Below the pieces are notes generated by a model that worked only from the letters and a program-made list of their open reading frames with translations, was not told the origin of the DNA and searched no databases. This document shows, piece by piece, positions 49,108 through 62,000 of a stretch of 64,000 nucleotides of DNA. The position numbers and the translations under genes were made by a program. Origin of the DNA: Stenogyne calaminthoides (Eukaryota; Streptophyta; Magnoliopsida; Lamiales; Lamiaceae). Each line of letters opens with the position of its first letter. The first letter of the stretch is position 1. Where the stretch lies: positions 3,754,478 to 3,818,477 of the forward strand of contig JBBCBC010000030.1 of the NCBI GenBank assembly GCA_037126765.1. The letters are read 5' to 3'.

Positions 49108-50013
49108 TAAGCAGTGATTGATATATTTAAATGTGAGCTTTGTTAGGTGACATGTTTGAGTTTATCCCTCATGCTAGCTGATGATGTTGTTATCATCATC
49201 AAACTTGAATGAAGCAGCTGGATCTATTTATATATATAAATAATTTTGCTTGAAGTATTTTATTTGGTTATAAATTATGGGACATACTAATAAGACAAAT
49301 ATGCAATTAATTATAGGATGAAAGGAGTATATTAGTATTATTCATCGCATTTTGTATCGCTTACATCATAGCACATAAATCTCTTCCTTTCCTGACTAAA
49401 CTGAGAATAGAAAGAAATTTGGGTTTGGTGAAGTCCATATTTTTTGGGCCCTGAAGGTTTGGGCTTTCGAGTATAGTTGGGCCTGATTATTGGAATTGAG
49501 ATATGTAACCGAGTTGTTCATTGAGGGGTACAGTAATGAAACAATCTGGATAATCTTGAAACGATAATTTATTTGAACATGTCTACAAGAATTAGACAAA
49601 ATGCAGATAGATTTATTTGAATTTGAATTTGAATAAACCAGAGGTATTTAATCAAGAGACTAGAAAAGAGAGTTGATTCAACATAATGTTTAGAATCATT
49701 GAAATAAAATCACACATTAATCAAATCAGGGTACAAACTTCCACATACATGACTAAAATCAACCTAAAGCACTCAAACATAATATGATCTCGTGTAAGAA
49801 ATCTAAGAGTCTAATACTAGTATAATAATACATCTACGAATTCAACCGAATGTAAACATAATTAATGAAATGAAATACGAGCTTAACCCGAAAAAATTCA
49901 CATGCTCATGAACTAAAACTGTGGCGACCGAGCATTCCGATTTCCAAGTTATCATCATCGTATATACTCATAACTAATTTGAAAAAGAAAACGACGGGAC
50001 AGCTTACCACTCT
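49108..50013. other. Intergenic region between the convergent RING and Rab genes
   Basis: Should contain both 3' UTRs and polyadenylation signals. No additional gene or repeat is evident; small frames on the minus strand near 49396-49599 have no recognisable content. Confidence 0.55.
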
Positions 50014-52091
50014 TTAAGAAGAGCAACAACCAGCTTTCTTCACTGCTGACACATCATCCTTAGAGCCGACGTTTATGGTCTGCCCCTTGGGTAAGGCTGC
50101 TGGGTCGTCACCACTCTCGAGAGCTTTTCTGCTAACAACACGATGTATTTGTGTAAGCACTTCTGTGAAAGCATTCTCCACGTTGAGTGATTCCAGGGCG
50201 GAAGTCTCCATGAAGAATGTCTTCTCCCTTTCTGCGAAAGCTGTTGCGTCCTCTGTGGAGACGGCACGCAAGTGACGTAAGTCTGCCTTGTTTCCCACGA
50301 GCATGATGACAATGTTTGAATCTGTGTGATCCCTGAGTTCCTTTAACCATCTCTCTACGTTTTCAAATGTAACGTGGCGGGTGACATCATAAACCAGCAA
50401 TGCACCAACAGCTCCTCGATAGTAGGCACTTGTGATTGCACGGTATCTGAAGGAGAAAACCATAAAGACAGGTACCAATACTCCAGTTTAGTATGAGAGA
50501 TATAATATAAATATCAGTCTTCAAATGAGAGTTTGATTTCATAAAACGAACTAAAGAAAAACAGGAATTGGGGAATTCTTAAGTGATCATTAATGTACTG
50601 AGCTTACTACAGAATTTACATCGTCAAGATACAAGGCACCATATCAGTATTTCAATGACCTACTTCTTAAGAAACATTGGTAGTCATGCAGTAATAAGAT
50701 ATGAAAAAATGTAGTTAAAGGCAACTACTTCTATGCACCAGTTGCACCGTGCAATTTAAGTGCACTTTTAAATGGTTAGTTGTTCTGCCAAAAGGCATTA
50801 GTTGGTCCACATCAACTGTTTTCACTGAACAGTATTGGTTGTTTTCATTGAATAGTATAAGTCGTGTATCAGTGGTTGTACAGTAATGCACCCAAGTGTT
50901 ACTCATTGTTTAAATATCAAACGACTGACATGTATGGAAAACAGCTTAAGCAAAAACGTCGGCTCCCTACCAAACATTGATAGAGCATAAAGGGAGATGT
51001 AGGACACTCAAGCATACAAGGAATCAGCCCACTGTCTTTTTATGTATACTCCCTACCAAACATTGATAGTCATGCATTTACAGGGAAAATTATATGCAGC
51101 TGGGCACTGATTTCCATTGAGGTCATCAGACAATTTAAGATATCACTAATGCAAGAATTCAATGTCTCCAGCAACAATTTTGGAAGAAAGTAGCAATTAG
51201 TTCCTTCAAGTTGCATTAATATGTTACATGTATGTGTGAAACATTAACAACCTGTATTCCCCACTGAAATGTAGTCCTCGGGACGTTGGCATCTTAGAAA
51301 TGGTAACATTAGCATTCACTTTTCTCCATTCATATGATTACTTAACGGAATTCGGAAAACTTTAAATTGCATAACGATTAAAAAACATTATTAAATCGTA
51401 AACTTCGATCTCATTTCCTGCAGCAATGTAAATATGGTGATAATGCCTAATCTTTAATTGACCCAATTAGCATATTATTTCTATACATTGCTTAAAGAAA
51501 CAATATGCTTATGATCTGCACTCAACAAGCACCCCTAAACCCCCAACACAAAGTTATCACATTAACAAAACTCGTGCAGTTTTTGATCAACTTAAGAAGT
51601 TCAAAATATTGTAGATCAGCTGAACAATGAATATGTTACGAAATAGTTCATAAATAACATAATGTAGAGAGATCTAAGCTCCAAAAATATCAGATCTAAA
51701 CAGATCACGCCAATTCCAAATCCCTGGATCTAAGACCAAAATCGTAATCATAAAAGCAAAATCACATAATGGCAATCAAACCAGAAATTAAGATCTCAAA
51801 GCAGAATTGGCACATTAAAAGTAAATGAAAATCTAAACAATTTTCAATGAAATGAAGAACAATGGCATACCGTTCCTGACCAGCGGTATCCCAAATCTGG
51901 GACTTGACGACTTTTTCCTCGACGCGGATGCTGCGAGTGGCGAATTCAACTCCGATTGTGGATTTGGACTCCAAACTGAACTCATTGCGAGTGAATCTGG
52001 AAAGTAAATTGGATTTTCCGACGCCGGAATCGCCGATCAACACGACCTTGAACAAATAATCATAGTCGTCGTCTGTTCGGTACGCACCCAT
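50014..52091 (-). CDS. RABA1: Rab11-type small GTPase, RABA1 subclade (two exons, 217 aa)
   Basis: Small GTPase of endosome/trans-Golgi to plasma-membrane traffic. Exons on the minus strand: 51871-52091 and 50014-50446 (with stop), 654 nt in all; the intron splits codon R74 with GT and AG ends. Start MGAYRTDDDYDYLFK is typical of plant RABA1. GTP-binding motifs: GDSGVGKS (20-27), switch I T45, WDTAGQE (67-73), GNKAD (125-129) and ETSAL (154-158). The hypervariable tail ends GCCSS, giving paired cysteines for geranylgeranylation. RITSAYYRGAVGALLVYDV-type sequence and VERWLKELRDH place it in Rab11/RABA; NVGSKDDVSAVKK in the tail suits RABA1. Nothing is missing or broken. A TRIM element begins 146 bp upstream of the ATG, so part of the native promoter may be displaced. 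Confidence 0.95.
50720..50910. repeat. Dispersed GTGCAC-rich repeat in the Rab intron
   Basis: Starts with GCACCAGTTGCACCGTGCAA, continues with TTTTCACTGAACAGTATTGG, and ends near AATGCACCCAAGTGTTACTC. The same modules occur in an AAP copy 1 intron (640-805) and a TypA intron (57560-57625). Ends not resolved. Confidence 0.55.
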
Positions 52092-52236
52092 GAGTGTGTG
52101 AATTAGTGTGTGTGCGTATATATCGATGTATACACACACAGGCTTGTGTAGATATAAAAATGTGTATATATACGCGAAGGGTTTCGCAATGTATGAAATT
52201 GAGAGAAGAGAGAGAGCCGTTAAGGAAAAAGGGAAT

Positions 52237-52653
52237 TGTTAGGAATTAAAGCAAGCAATTATAGGAGAAAATAATGGAAACAACGAATTAAGGAATAAAC
52301 AATTTGGTTATCCAAATATTGAATGACTACGGCACTACCAAGTCGAGACATTTACTATATCAGATAAAGATAAACAAGTAAAAGAGTCAAAAGATACAAC
52401 GGGAGTCAGGGGGTATTTATACAAAACACCAAAACTCTAAAAGATGAAAACGGGTCGAAGCCCTAATCCGCTCTTGGTTCGAACCGCCGCCGACCCGGCA
52501 TTTGGTCGAGCGATTCTCGCCGATCAACTATCTAGCTCGAGCGCCTCATGACGCCGATAGGGGGTGCTCGATCAAAGCACTAAGATCTTTCGACCTCGAA
52601 GACCGGTCGAAATCTCTCTGCGCATCCCGCTTTCACTCAGCCATAACCCAACA
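52237..52653 (-). repeat. 3' LTR of the TRIM-like element (next to the Rab gene)
   Basis: 417 bp. On the minus strand it contains TATAAATA (52414-52421). The partner LTR (53499-53924, 426 bp) has the same motif. Small indels distinguish the two LTRs. Confidence 0.88.
52414..52421 (-). promoter_or_regulatory. LTR TATA box facing the Rab gene
   Basis: TATAAATA on the Rab-coding strand, about 320 bp upstream of the Rab ATG and in the same direction. A transcript starting about 30 bp downstream would read into the Rab first exon. Function is inferred. Confidence 0.4.
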
Positions 52654-53498
52654 ATCTCCCACCGAGATCGACATCGAGCGGAAGTGCACGACCAACTAGG
52701 TTGAACGCCTTGTCCTCCCCCGACTCATTCCACAACTCGACTCCACCACCCAACAATCTCCCACCCTGAGATCGACTCCAACCAGAACTCGCGTCTTCCC
52801 AATCTCTCATCTAAGAAGAAACCACGACTTCGAAAGCAATGTCCTCAACGCTCGACTTCGAATCCACACTTGATCCAAGCAACGCCCCACAAGATCTTTC
52901 TCGAACTCGCATCACCGAGCCCACAAGACCGCAACACGACCTCAAGTCCATTCGATCCAAGCAATGCCCCTCAACGCTTTTTGATTCGCACGAGTAACCA
53001 AACAACGCCCCACAACATTCCTCAATCATTCGCCACCGATTCCCCGCAGACGATCTCGTGCACGCTTCAAACGCCCATCTTGATCTTGCAAGAACTCGAC
53101 ATAACGATCTCGCACGCTTTAAATGTCCATCTTGATCTTGCATCCAACCCGATATAACGATCTCAAATGACGCGTCAACGCTCATCTTGATCTTCAGCAT
53201 CCAACCAACCACCTACTCCAAGCAACGCACCATACTCCGCGAATCGCCTCACGGAACCCGCCGACACAGGGGCTTTTGTCGGCGGTTCACTCGACACCGG
53301 GCTTTGGTCGAGCGGTTCGCCGACCAACCAAATTTGCTCGAAAGCCTTTGTGCGTTTCGGACGTTCAAAGGGTTTTGCCCGCCGCATATACCGAATCGAC
53401 AAATCCAAATTTGTTCCATCAAACTTCTCAACAAAGCGATTTCCTTGACCATCATAATTGCTTCCACAGATCCCTTTAACCCGATGCTCGATACCGGT

Positions 53499-53924
53499 TG
53501 TTAGGAATTAAAGCAAGCAATTATAGGAAAAATAATGGAAACAACGAATTAAGGAACAAACAATTTGTTACCCAAAGTCAGAATGACTACGCCCCCAAGG
53601 CACTACCAAGCCGAGACATCTACTATATCGTATAAGATAGTGCAAATAGTGCAAGATACAATGGGGGAGTCAGGGGGTATTTATACAAAACACCGAAACC
53701 CTAAAAGATGAAACTGGGCCGAAGCCCTAATCCGCGTCTCGGACTCCGGAACCGCTCGACCAGGGCATTTGGTCGAGCGGTTCTGCTTGTTCAACTATCT
53801 AGCTCGAGCGCCCTCGTGGCGCTAGATAGGGGGCACTCGACCGAGCACTAGTGCTCGACCTCGAGCACTGGTCGAGCCTCCTCCTGCCCTGCATCCCGTT
53901 TCACTCAGACTCCATAACCCAACA
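53499..53924 (-). repeat. 5' LTR of the TRIM-like element
   Basis: 426-bp direct repeat of 52237-52653, rich in TCGAGC motifs in its half nearest the Rab-distal end. Flanked by GGAAT at 53925-53929, after which the original upstream sequence of the Rab gene resumes (GAGAGAAGAGGGAGAT). Confidence 0.88.
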
Positions 53925-54044
53925 GGAATGCCGAGAGAAGAGGGAGATCTATTCAAAGTGTTTTATACCTGCATTTTTGCTAATTAGTATAATTAATGCC
54001 ACTTCATTATTTCCTTCTATTATCATTTTTGGAAATGAGACGAC

Positions 54045-54175
54045 GTGAGACGGTTCCACGGTGAGACGTAACATAATTTTGTTATTTCGCTTTAATATTT
54101 TAAAAATGTTGAATGTTAATTTGTGCAAATCTGTTTATCTCATATATGAAATCGTTTCACACTAATTTATATTTT
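54045..54175. mobile_element. Short MITE with GTGAGACGG termini (second copy)
   Basis: Begins GTGAGACGGTTCCACGGTGA and ends GAAATCGTTTCACACTAATT. Related to 20655-20785 but diverged. Confidence 0.5.
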
Positions 54176-54263
54176 AATTATTTAGAGAGATTTCACCTAC
54201 CTGAAAAATGTTCATTTGTATTTCAATCAATATACAAATATATCACCATTTAATATTAATGTA

Positions 54264-54856
54264 TCTATAAATATATAAAAGTAGAAGTGAGGAGAGAGAA
54301 TACAATATTTGTTGAGTGACTTTCACTCTCCAAAAAAGAGAGTGATTTTACTTTAACCAATCATTATTTTTCTTTTTCTTTCTTACTTTTCATAATCAAT
54401 TTCTAAATTCATTTTTCAACACATTATATATCAAATTAGTTTTTCTTTATGAGATCTTTTATTTAATATCTATATTACACGTATAAAATAAAATTCAGAT
54501 AAAACATATCTATTTTATAGTTATTGATATTTTATGTGAGTTGAATTTAAATATTTTTATTTTATTTATATAAATTTAGTTGGATTTTAGTATCATTTTA
54601 TAAATCTTATTACTTATGATGAATTTAGTATGTAATTAAAAACTATATTTAATTAAATAAATTTTGAGTCACTAACGCGTATACAATATATTTTTCATAT
54701 ATTATGAAAAATAAGCAAAATAAATATTTAAAAAATCAATTGGTAGGTAAAAATAATTTAAATTTAACTTTTTAATGTAATTTGCGTCTCAAATTATATC
54801 ATCTTATATTAAAATTTATTATATTCAATTTGTGCATCGCACGGGAGAATTACTAG
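54264..54856 (+). mobile_element. Short non-autonomous Helitron
   Basis: Begins TCTATAAATATATAAAAGTA, preceded by A, and ends GTGCATCGCACGGGAGAATTACTAG-like, with CTAG at 54853-54856 followed by T. A small hairpin (GTGC-ATC-GCAC) lies about 11 nt before the end, as in Helitron termini. 593 bp, AT-rich, non-coding. Confidence 0.72.
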
Positions 54857-56014
54857 TTATTAAATAATGAGGCACACTTGTTTGAAATTGTCTCATGACG
54901 AGAGAAATCATAACTTGCACATGACATTAATTTATGCTTACTTATACCTATCTCGTACATATTTTTCTCTTAAATTAATGATAGCAACAATAACCGATTT
55001 GAATTGGAGCTACAAAGCTACCAACAAATTGCTAGAGGAAATTGCAGTGTTGTGTTTATAGACATGACACAATAATAAAAATGTATGATAATATAATATA
55101 ATGAATATATCATTAATTAAAAAATACTAAAAAAAACTATTAGATGGGAGTAAATAAAGCAAGAAATGAAAGAAAAACAATTAATTAAAAACAAAATTAG
55201 AATTCATGCAAGCATAAACATAGTTGTGATTGCATGAAGAGCGAGTCATGTAGGAAGCATCATATCTCAACATTCATCGTGTGATGCACAAACATCTAAA
55301 AGAAATTGACTAGATACTAAAAAATGGAGTAGTTATTTTTCTCTTCCCTTTTACTTTTTGGTAATCGGAAAAGATTGATGCAGGTCAGAAACTATATTGA
55401 AAATTGGAGTTATATTAATTATTATATACATTGGGAGAAACATGAGAAAAGGATAACTTAAAGGAGAAGCAATTCAAATGATAGAAAAGTTAATGAACGA
55501 CATTTACGAGGTTTCCATTCAAAAGCACCTATTAAAAATAAAGTCAAGCTCTTGTACAAATACAAAAATGTCGAGAATAGTATTCAGGAAGGATAACAAT
55601 TGTCAATCTGTAGACCAATTTAGTCTAGAATTCATTCATAATAGTAATCAAAACTGCATAAAATTCAAGAGATTACACTAAAATCATTTCTTATTTCAAT
55701 ACTACTAATACAAACCACGTGATTATCTATAAAATACAAAAGCATTATGCTAAAACAGATTTGCAGAAATGCAAATGATCGCAAGGCCATTATTCAGAGT
55801 GCATACAAAAAAATTTTTTTTTTTAAGTAAATTAGAATATTAAAAAAAAAAAAAAAACTGTGGAACCTTACAGTTCAGTCCATATCTTATTCCATATAAT
55901 CTTATCCCATCTGTTGGTAGAACGGAAAGAATGTATAATACAACTATCTGTGCTTCAATGGTTGCTATGGTAAAATCGGACTACATATCGACTCACAAAA
56001 TTGTAGACGTTTGT
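54857..56014. other. Intergenic region 3' of the TypA gene
   Basis: Low-complexity AT-rich DNA with no supported gene; frames of 64-67 codons (54867-55061, 55478-55681) resemble nothing known. The part next to 56015 should hold the TypA 3' UTR. Confidence 0.55.
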
Positions 56015-59000
56015 TCATTCCTTAGGCCTTTTGCTCATGGATTTCCGCTTGTTAACTTCCAAGTATTTCTTTCTTAACCGAATAGCACTTGGTGTAACCT
56101 GCAAATTCAGTACAAGATTCCAACAAAACATTATAACTCGTGTTGGGTAAATGGGCAGTGAGTAGATCAGATTATGCAATAACCAGTTTGCTCCTTTTTT
56201 TTTTGGACTCCCCAAGGACGGAGAATTTCTATTTCTTATGAATAATAATAATAATTGGTAATTGGGCGTACCTCAATGAGCTCATCGAATGCAACATACC
56301 CTATCGCTTCCTCGAGAGACATCTGCAAGAAAAGTGCAGCTATTGTTATTCCTCGTTTTAAACTTTGGCACTTGATTGGAATATTAACTTTTTGCACCCT
56401 TATGGAATAAGCACTCACACTTTTTGGTGGAATTTCCTCCATAATGTATAATTTCAGGTTCTAAAAGGTTAAACCCATCTTTTTTAACCTTTTTTCCACA
56501 CATGTGATGCAATTCAAATGTAATAAAAAGGAAAGGATTAGAGTACATACAAGGCGAGGAGGGGTTAGCTTCACATTTTCATCCTTGTTGGCTGCACGAA
56601 TATTTGTAAGCTCTTTATTTCGCAAAGGATTAACCTGTAGCAAGCAAGAGGTTATCCAAATGGAAAATTTTAATAATAAACTAATTAATTGAAAAAATTA
56701 TAGATGGGGAATAACTTAAAAAGGGTAACATTTGTTTCCTTACATCAAGATCTGTATCCCGGGAATGTTCACCAATAATCATCCCATCATATGTCTGCAA
56801 GTATATGAAAAATGATTAGAAAATAAGTGAACGCATTACTATGAATAATGAGAAATTTCCATCATCGATGATTTCCCCAAATGCTTTGAGAATGAAATCA
56901 CACCAACCTCCATTCCAGGTTTGACAAAAAGTTGTCCACGAGGTTCTAAACTCATCAATGCATAAGCAGTAGTAGTCCCATATCCCATTGAAACCTGCAA
57001 GGACAAGTACAGAAAATTTGATTAGGAATATGACCTGGTGACTATAATATGAACGAAAAATATATAAGTATCTGCTGAAGTTGAATCATTACACTGATGT
57101 TTGCTTTATTTATACGTGCTTAACTTTTCAAAAGAAATGCCTGAGGAAAGCCTTGGTTTTGTTGATCTAGTATGCAATATGCTAACTGGCACGAAATTTA
57201 TTTAGGCTACTGTCGTGAAGCATTTTAATTATTTATTTTTCATTTTTCAATGGTGGGTGTAGCTGGTGTTTGTATTAAGGTGAAAACTGAATAAGAAAAA
57301 AAAATTATAGTATCTTGACAAATATAAGTTCAAATGCCACAAATAAGGATGATAAAGTGGCACCTTCTGGCCTATCTACATGAAACACAGGAACATATCC
57401 AAAGCACAACATAAAAGCAATTTTGTGAGTTGACAAAAATACATAAAGAAGTTGATAAGAAAATAATATAAGCAGTGAATCGAGGAATGTAACATGATGA
57501 CATACCAATACTCCTTTTCTGACATTTCCTAGAGGACCCCGATGCTTCTCATAAGCTGCATGATTGTTTTCACAGAACAGTATTAGTTGTGCACCAATTG
57601 CACAGTGCAACTGGTGCACCCAGTTTTTACTCTATAAACAAGGGATACATCAAAAATTGCAACCAAATGCTGATGAATAAAACGGAAACAAACATGACAG
57701 AGTGGTAAAGGTAGTCGAAAGGGAATACCCAGGAATGCACGATGCATAAATCCAGTTCCTCGTGTATCACTGTTGAACACACATCTATAACCAACCAACC
57801 CCCTGTAATCACATAGAATACATTAAGAAAAAACCCTCAAATAAAAAATTCAGAAATATAATATAAGAATCCAAAGAGTGAAAGAGAAGGTAGTATAAGA
57901 AAGTAGTACGTGCCTAGAAGGACAAGTGAGACAAAGTCTAGTCCTACCAACACTGCCAGGGACGGGACCCATATCGGCAATCTCTCCTCGCCTGTGAGAG
58001 AGAGCCTCCATAACTAAACCCACATGCTCTTCATTTACCTGCCAAAAGCAACATGCACAAATCATTTACCATAATTCCTGAAAGCTAAAAGAAGTGCTGT
58101 AAAAAAATTCTTTAAAGCTATTACCTCGATAGTCACTTCTTCAACTGGCTCTAGTTTTTGCCCCTTCTCATTTTTATACCTGAATAAATAATGATATTAC
58201 CCAAAGAATAGAATTAGGAAATTTAAAAACTGCAACATTAGATATTTTGGGTATTGCATCAGCCTAAATTATGTTTTCAGCCTCATAAAATGATGGAGGG
58301 AACAATGGCCAATTTAGAAATTCATCTTTGCTAACTAGTTCCCGTACACATTCCATAAAGATCAAAACGAGATCGAAAAAAGGAAGATGAAAACTCACAT
58401 GACTCTAGGAGGTGAGACAGATAACTCAAATTTTTCACGCCTCATGTTCTCAATTAATATGCCTGTTTCAAAAAATATATGAAAGGTAATTTAACATCAA
58501 CATTGAAGCCAAGAGAACAAATATTTCAGAAAGAACAGATGAGGCAGTCAACGTAATTTTAATGATAATAAAGAAGGTACAGAAAAACAAGTGAATTTAG
58601 AAATATATCTGATCAAAATGGCTAACCCAATTGAAGCTCGCCCCTCCCTTGAACTTCATAAGCGTCAGACATACCAGGAATCACATTTATTGAAAGATTC
58701 CTTTCAGCTTCAACCCTCAGGCGTTCGCCAATTTGCTTTCCAGTTAACTATATGTTTTACATAAATCAAAAGAACGTTAACATTCTGACAATATATCCTA
58801 CAATCCCCAGGGAATCAAAGTCTGTGTTCACTTTAAATGGATGAATTTGAAATTAGGATAAGCAACAAACAAGTGTAAGTCAAGCAAAATCTTACATAAA
58901 TACCATCTCGGCCAGCCAACGGTGAATCATTCACGCCAAAAGTCATGGAAATGGTTGGGGGGTCAAGCTCAACAGTGGGCAGAGCAGTCAATACCTGCCA

Positions 59001-62000
59001 GAAAACTAAAGACCTCAATTACAAGTTTCACATAAATTTTGAGGACTCCAAACAAATCATGGAGTAAGTATGGTATGTCAAAGTCAACAGTACTTAAGTC
59101 AATAATCCCGTCAAAGAATGTCAAAGAACAATTATGTCCAGTATATGGCAAAAGCACAAAAAATTATGTACCTGAACACTTGCTATTGTGTGCCCAATTG
59201 CTGGATTGGCCAACCCAGCCATAGACACTATATCGCCAGCACCAGCACTATCAACCAAAACAGTATTGGTGCCCTTCTTTTTCATCAGTCTCACAACCTA
59301 CAGAAATATATAAAAGCCTTGATATCAACTTCAATAGTGAATTAAGCAATCATTTTTCACCCACAAGGTGCTTTTAAACCCAAATCACACAAGGAAAGAG
59401 GAAAATGAAGTCTCTCAGGCCTTTATTTGTTAAGCAAAACATTCTTAAGTCGGGCCATTTGAAGATACCGGACTCTCCTTCACTAATACCAAGTGAAGAT
59501 TATTCGTATAACATAAAGCATAGCTAGCACCATGTGTGAAATCTCAATATCCACAGACATAATGGCAGGTGACAATTACGATATGCCCAGTAGCTTCTCG
59601 TGGATTTTCATAACCCTTTACCTTATCTTTACCCTCACCTCCCCCCCCCTGGTCTCTCTTCTTGGTAGGGTACGGGCTGAGTGCAACAGAAAATCACTAA
59701 GGGCATGTTTGTTTCGCGACTATCCCGGCCGGACTTTGGACTTTACAATCTCAAACCCCCTTTTGTTTTGAAACTTAAAGTAAGGATTTTGAAATCCTAT
59801 TAACCCTACTCTATTTCATCACCAACTACTACTCTACTTTTTATTCTCTCTATATACACTCACATCATCTACTTTTTTATTCTCCCAATACACTCAAAAT
59901 AATATAATAATAACACATCAATCAATTTTTCTATCATCCTACCCTATAAAATCCCACAATAAATATACATCTTAACTATTTATCAAGATTTTGAAATTCT
60001 AGGACTTCAAAGTCCGGGATTTCCCACGCCCACTATAAGTCCAAAACAAACATGCCCTAAAGAGACTTTAAAATTAATATTAAAGAACAAAGGAATGGCT
60101 TACAAGTTACTAGAGAACAATAAAAAGTCAAACCCCTTCAATTATGCCACACAAAAAACCTCTAGAGCTTAATTTGAGTTCCCAAAAATGACAATAGCAG
60201 TCCAATTTCAGATTCCAAAAAGTAATATCCAGAAATTGTGGCATGCAACTCTACTTTCACAGGAACTGCGATATCATCTCTAAGGCAAGTAGTGCCACAA
60301 GAAATCAGCTGCAGTTCTGCAGCAGATCAAGCCCACCTCTAGAGCTTAATTTGAGTTCCCAAAAATGACAATAGCAGTCCAATTTCAGATTCCAAAAAGT
60401 AATATCCAGAAATTGTGGCATGCAACTCTACTTTCACAGGAACTGCGATATCATCTCTAACGCAAGTAGTGCCACAAGAAATCAGCTGCAGTTCTGCAGC
60501 AGATCAAGCCCACCTCCCCTACCTTCCACCCATTTGATAGATAAAAATACAAATGCATAGAAACCAGAAGCAATAAATGTAAAGTCAGGTATAATATTGT
60601 CTCTTACAAGATTGACAAACACGTTCAAATAATAAAAAAACATAATTGAGAAGGCTTCACAGAACCCCAGATACACAACATTATTAGACAACGCGAAGCA
60701 TATGATCTGATGAGACAAACCTTCCCTTCTTCAATTTTGACAGTCCCAGAATCAGTACTCTGAAGTCCATGCACCTTGTCACCAACTTGGAGAATCCCAG
60801 AACTAATACGACCAGTTAGAATCCGGCCAACATAATTATCTCTGTCCATCATAGAGACCTGAAAGGAGCTGTCAACAGACTTTCTGAAAGTTTCTCAGTA
60901 AAGGTAATGCATTGTGGAGAATGTTTTGCATGGTCTTAACACCATTATAAAAACAAAAGACTGAAAAAAGATGTCAAGGAAGACGAAGACAGAAATGTAT
61001 ACATAATAATCTCAAAGTGCAAATCAAGATGTGTCCTATGCAAAATATATCATCTTAAGCCAAATTTGTATATCCTTACCCACATATCACCCCTATTTGT
61101 TAGATCTTCCAATTATTTGTGATACTATTCTAAGTGGCTAGTCCTATCAGGTTGGTCATGCCATTTATTCCTCTTACCTGTCCTCTCTTGTTCTAATTCT
61201 TTTGATAGGCGATTCCAGATAATTAAGAAACTTCAAGACGCACAAAAGCTAAATTAATGTGCAGTAAATTCTAAGTATAATACCCAAGTCATGTATAGTC
61301 CCTAACTATTCAAACTTGCAGCTTTTGCAAATAGAAGATATCACTCTTGCAATTAAGGCCAGCATAAAGTAAAAACAACAGCCATAATGTAGCGAGTAAA
61401 TGTCAAGCACTCTGCACTCAATAAAATAATTGGAGGTAACTGATCTTAGATTCTTGACCCATATTAGGTTCGAGCAGCATCTTCATATAGGTTAAATAAT
61501 AGATCTCCATGTCTAATTTCCAAAAATCTTAACAAGTGTGAAAACTGCCTGATTCTAGTGAAATATAGCCAAGTCTAGTTATTCACTGCTCTATATCTAC
61601 ACATAAATAAGTCTAGTTATTCACTGATTCTAGTGAAATATAGCCAAGTCTAGTCCTCTAATTCCATACACTGCTTATTCCAACATGAGAAAAGAATGAA
61701 TCGAGGATAGATCATCAGAGAAGTGCAGATGCGCAAGTTATGTATATAAATCCAGTGTAGCATGTACAGCAATGAAAACTATTAAGTGCACAGCAAATGT
61801 TTCTGCACTAACCAGCATCTGAAAAGGTGCATCAAGGACTGCTGTTGGTGGAGGAACGTGTCTTATGATGGCATCCAGTAAATCAGACATATTCCTTGAA
61901 CCTTCAGAAGGCTTCTTTGTGTAGGTAGATGAGGCCCAACCTTCCTTTGCAGAAGCATAAAGAACGGGAAATTCTAATTGCTCCTCTGAAGAAAACGTAA

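Larger units (their letters stand above)
52237..53924 (-). mobile_element. TRIM-like non-autonomous LTR retrotransposon upstream of the Rab gene
   Basis: Two direct repeats, 52237-52653 and 53499-53924, start TGTTAGGAATTAAAGC and end CATAACCCAACA, with the 5-bp duplication GGAAT on both sides (52232-52236 and 53925-53929). Read on the minus strand, the LTR at 53499-53924 is followed by a primer-binding-like CCGGTATCGAGC and the other LTR is preceded by the purine tract GGTGGGAGAT, so the element is minus-oriented, like the Rab gene. The internal part is only about 845 bp, with no gag or pol, which fits a TRIM or other small non-autonomous element. Whole element 1688 bp. Confidence 0.9.

Noticed and set aside
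49396..49599. 67-codon minus-strand frame between the RING and Rab genes
   Set aside because: Short, no recognisable content, and lies in the expected 3' UTR/intergenic zone of two convergent genes.
52811..53212. 133-codon frame between the TRIM LTRs as a gag gene
   Set aside because: No gag or zinc-knuckle motif; the internal sequence is built from short GATC- and TCGA-rich repeats.
57305..57619. 104-codon minus-strand frame in the TypA region
   Set aside because: It overlaps exon 57506-57555 in another frame and otherwise covers intron. The correct exon frame is fixed by splice phase and protein similarity.
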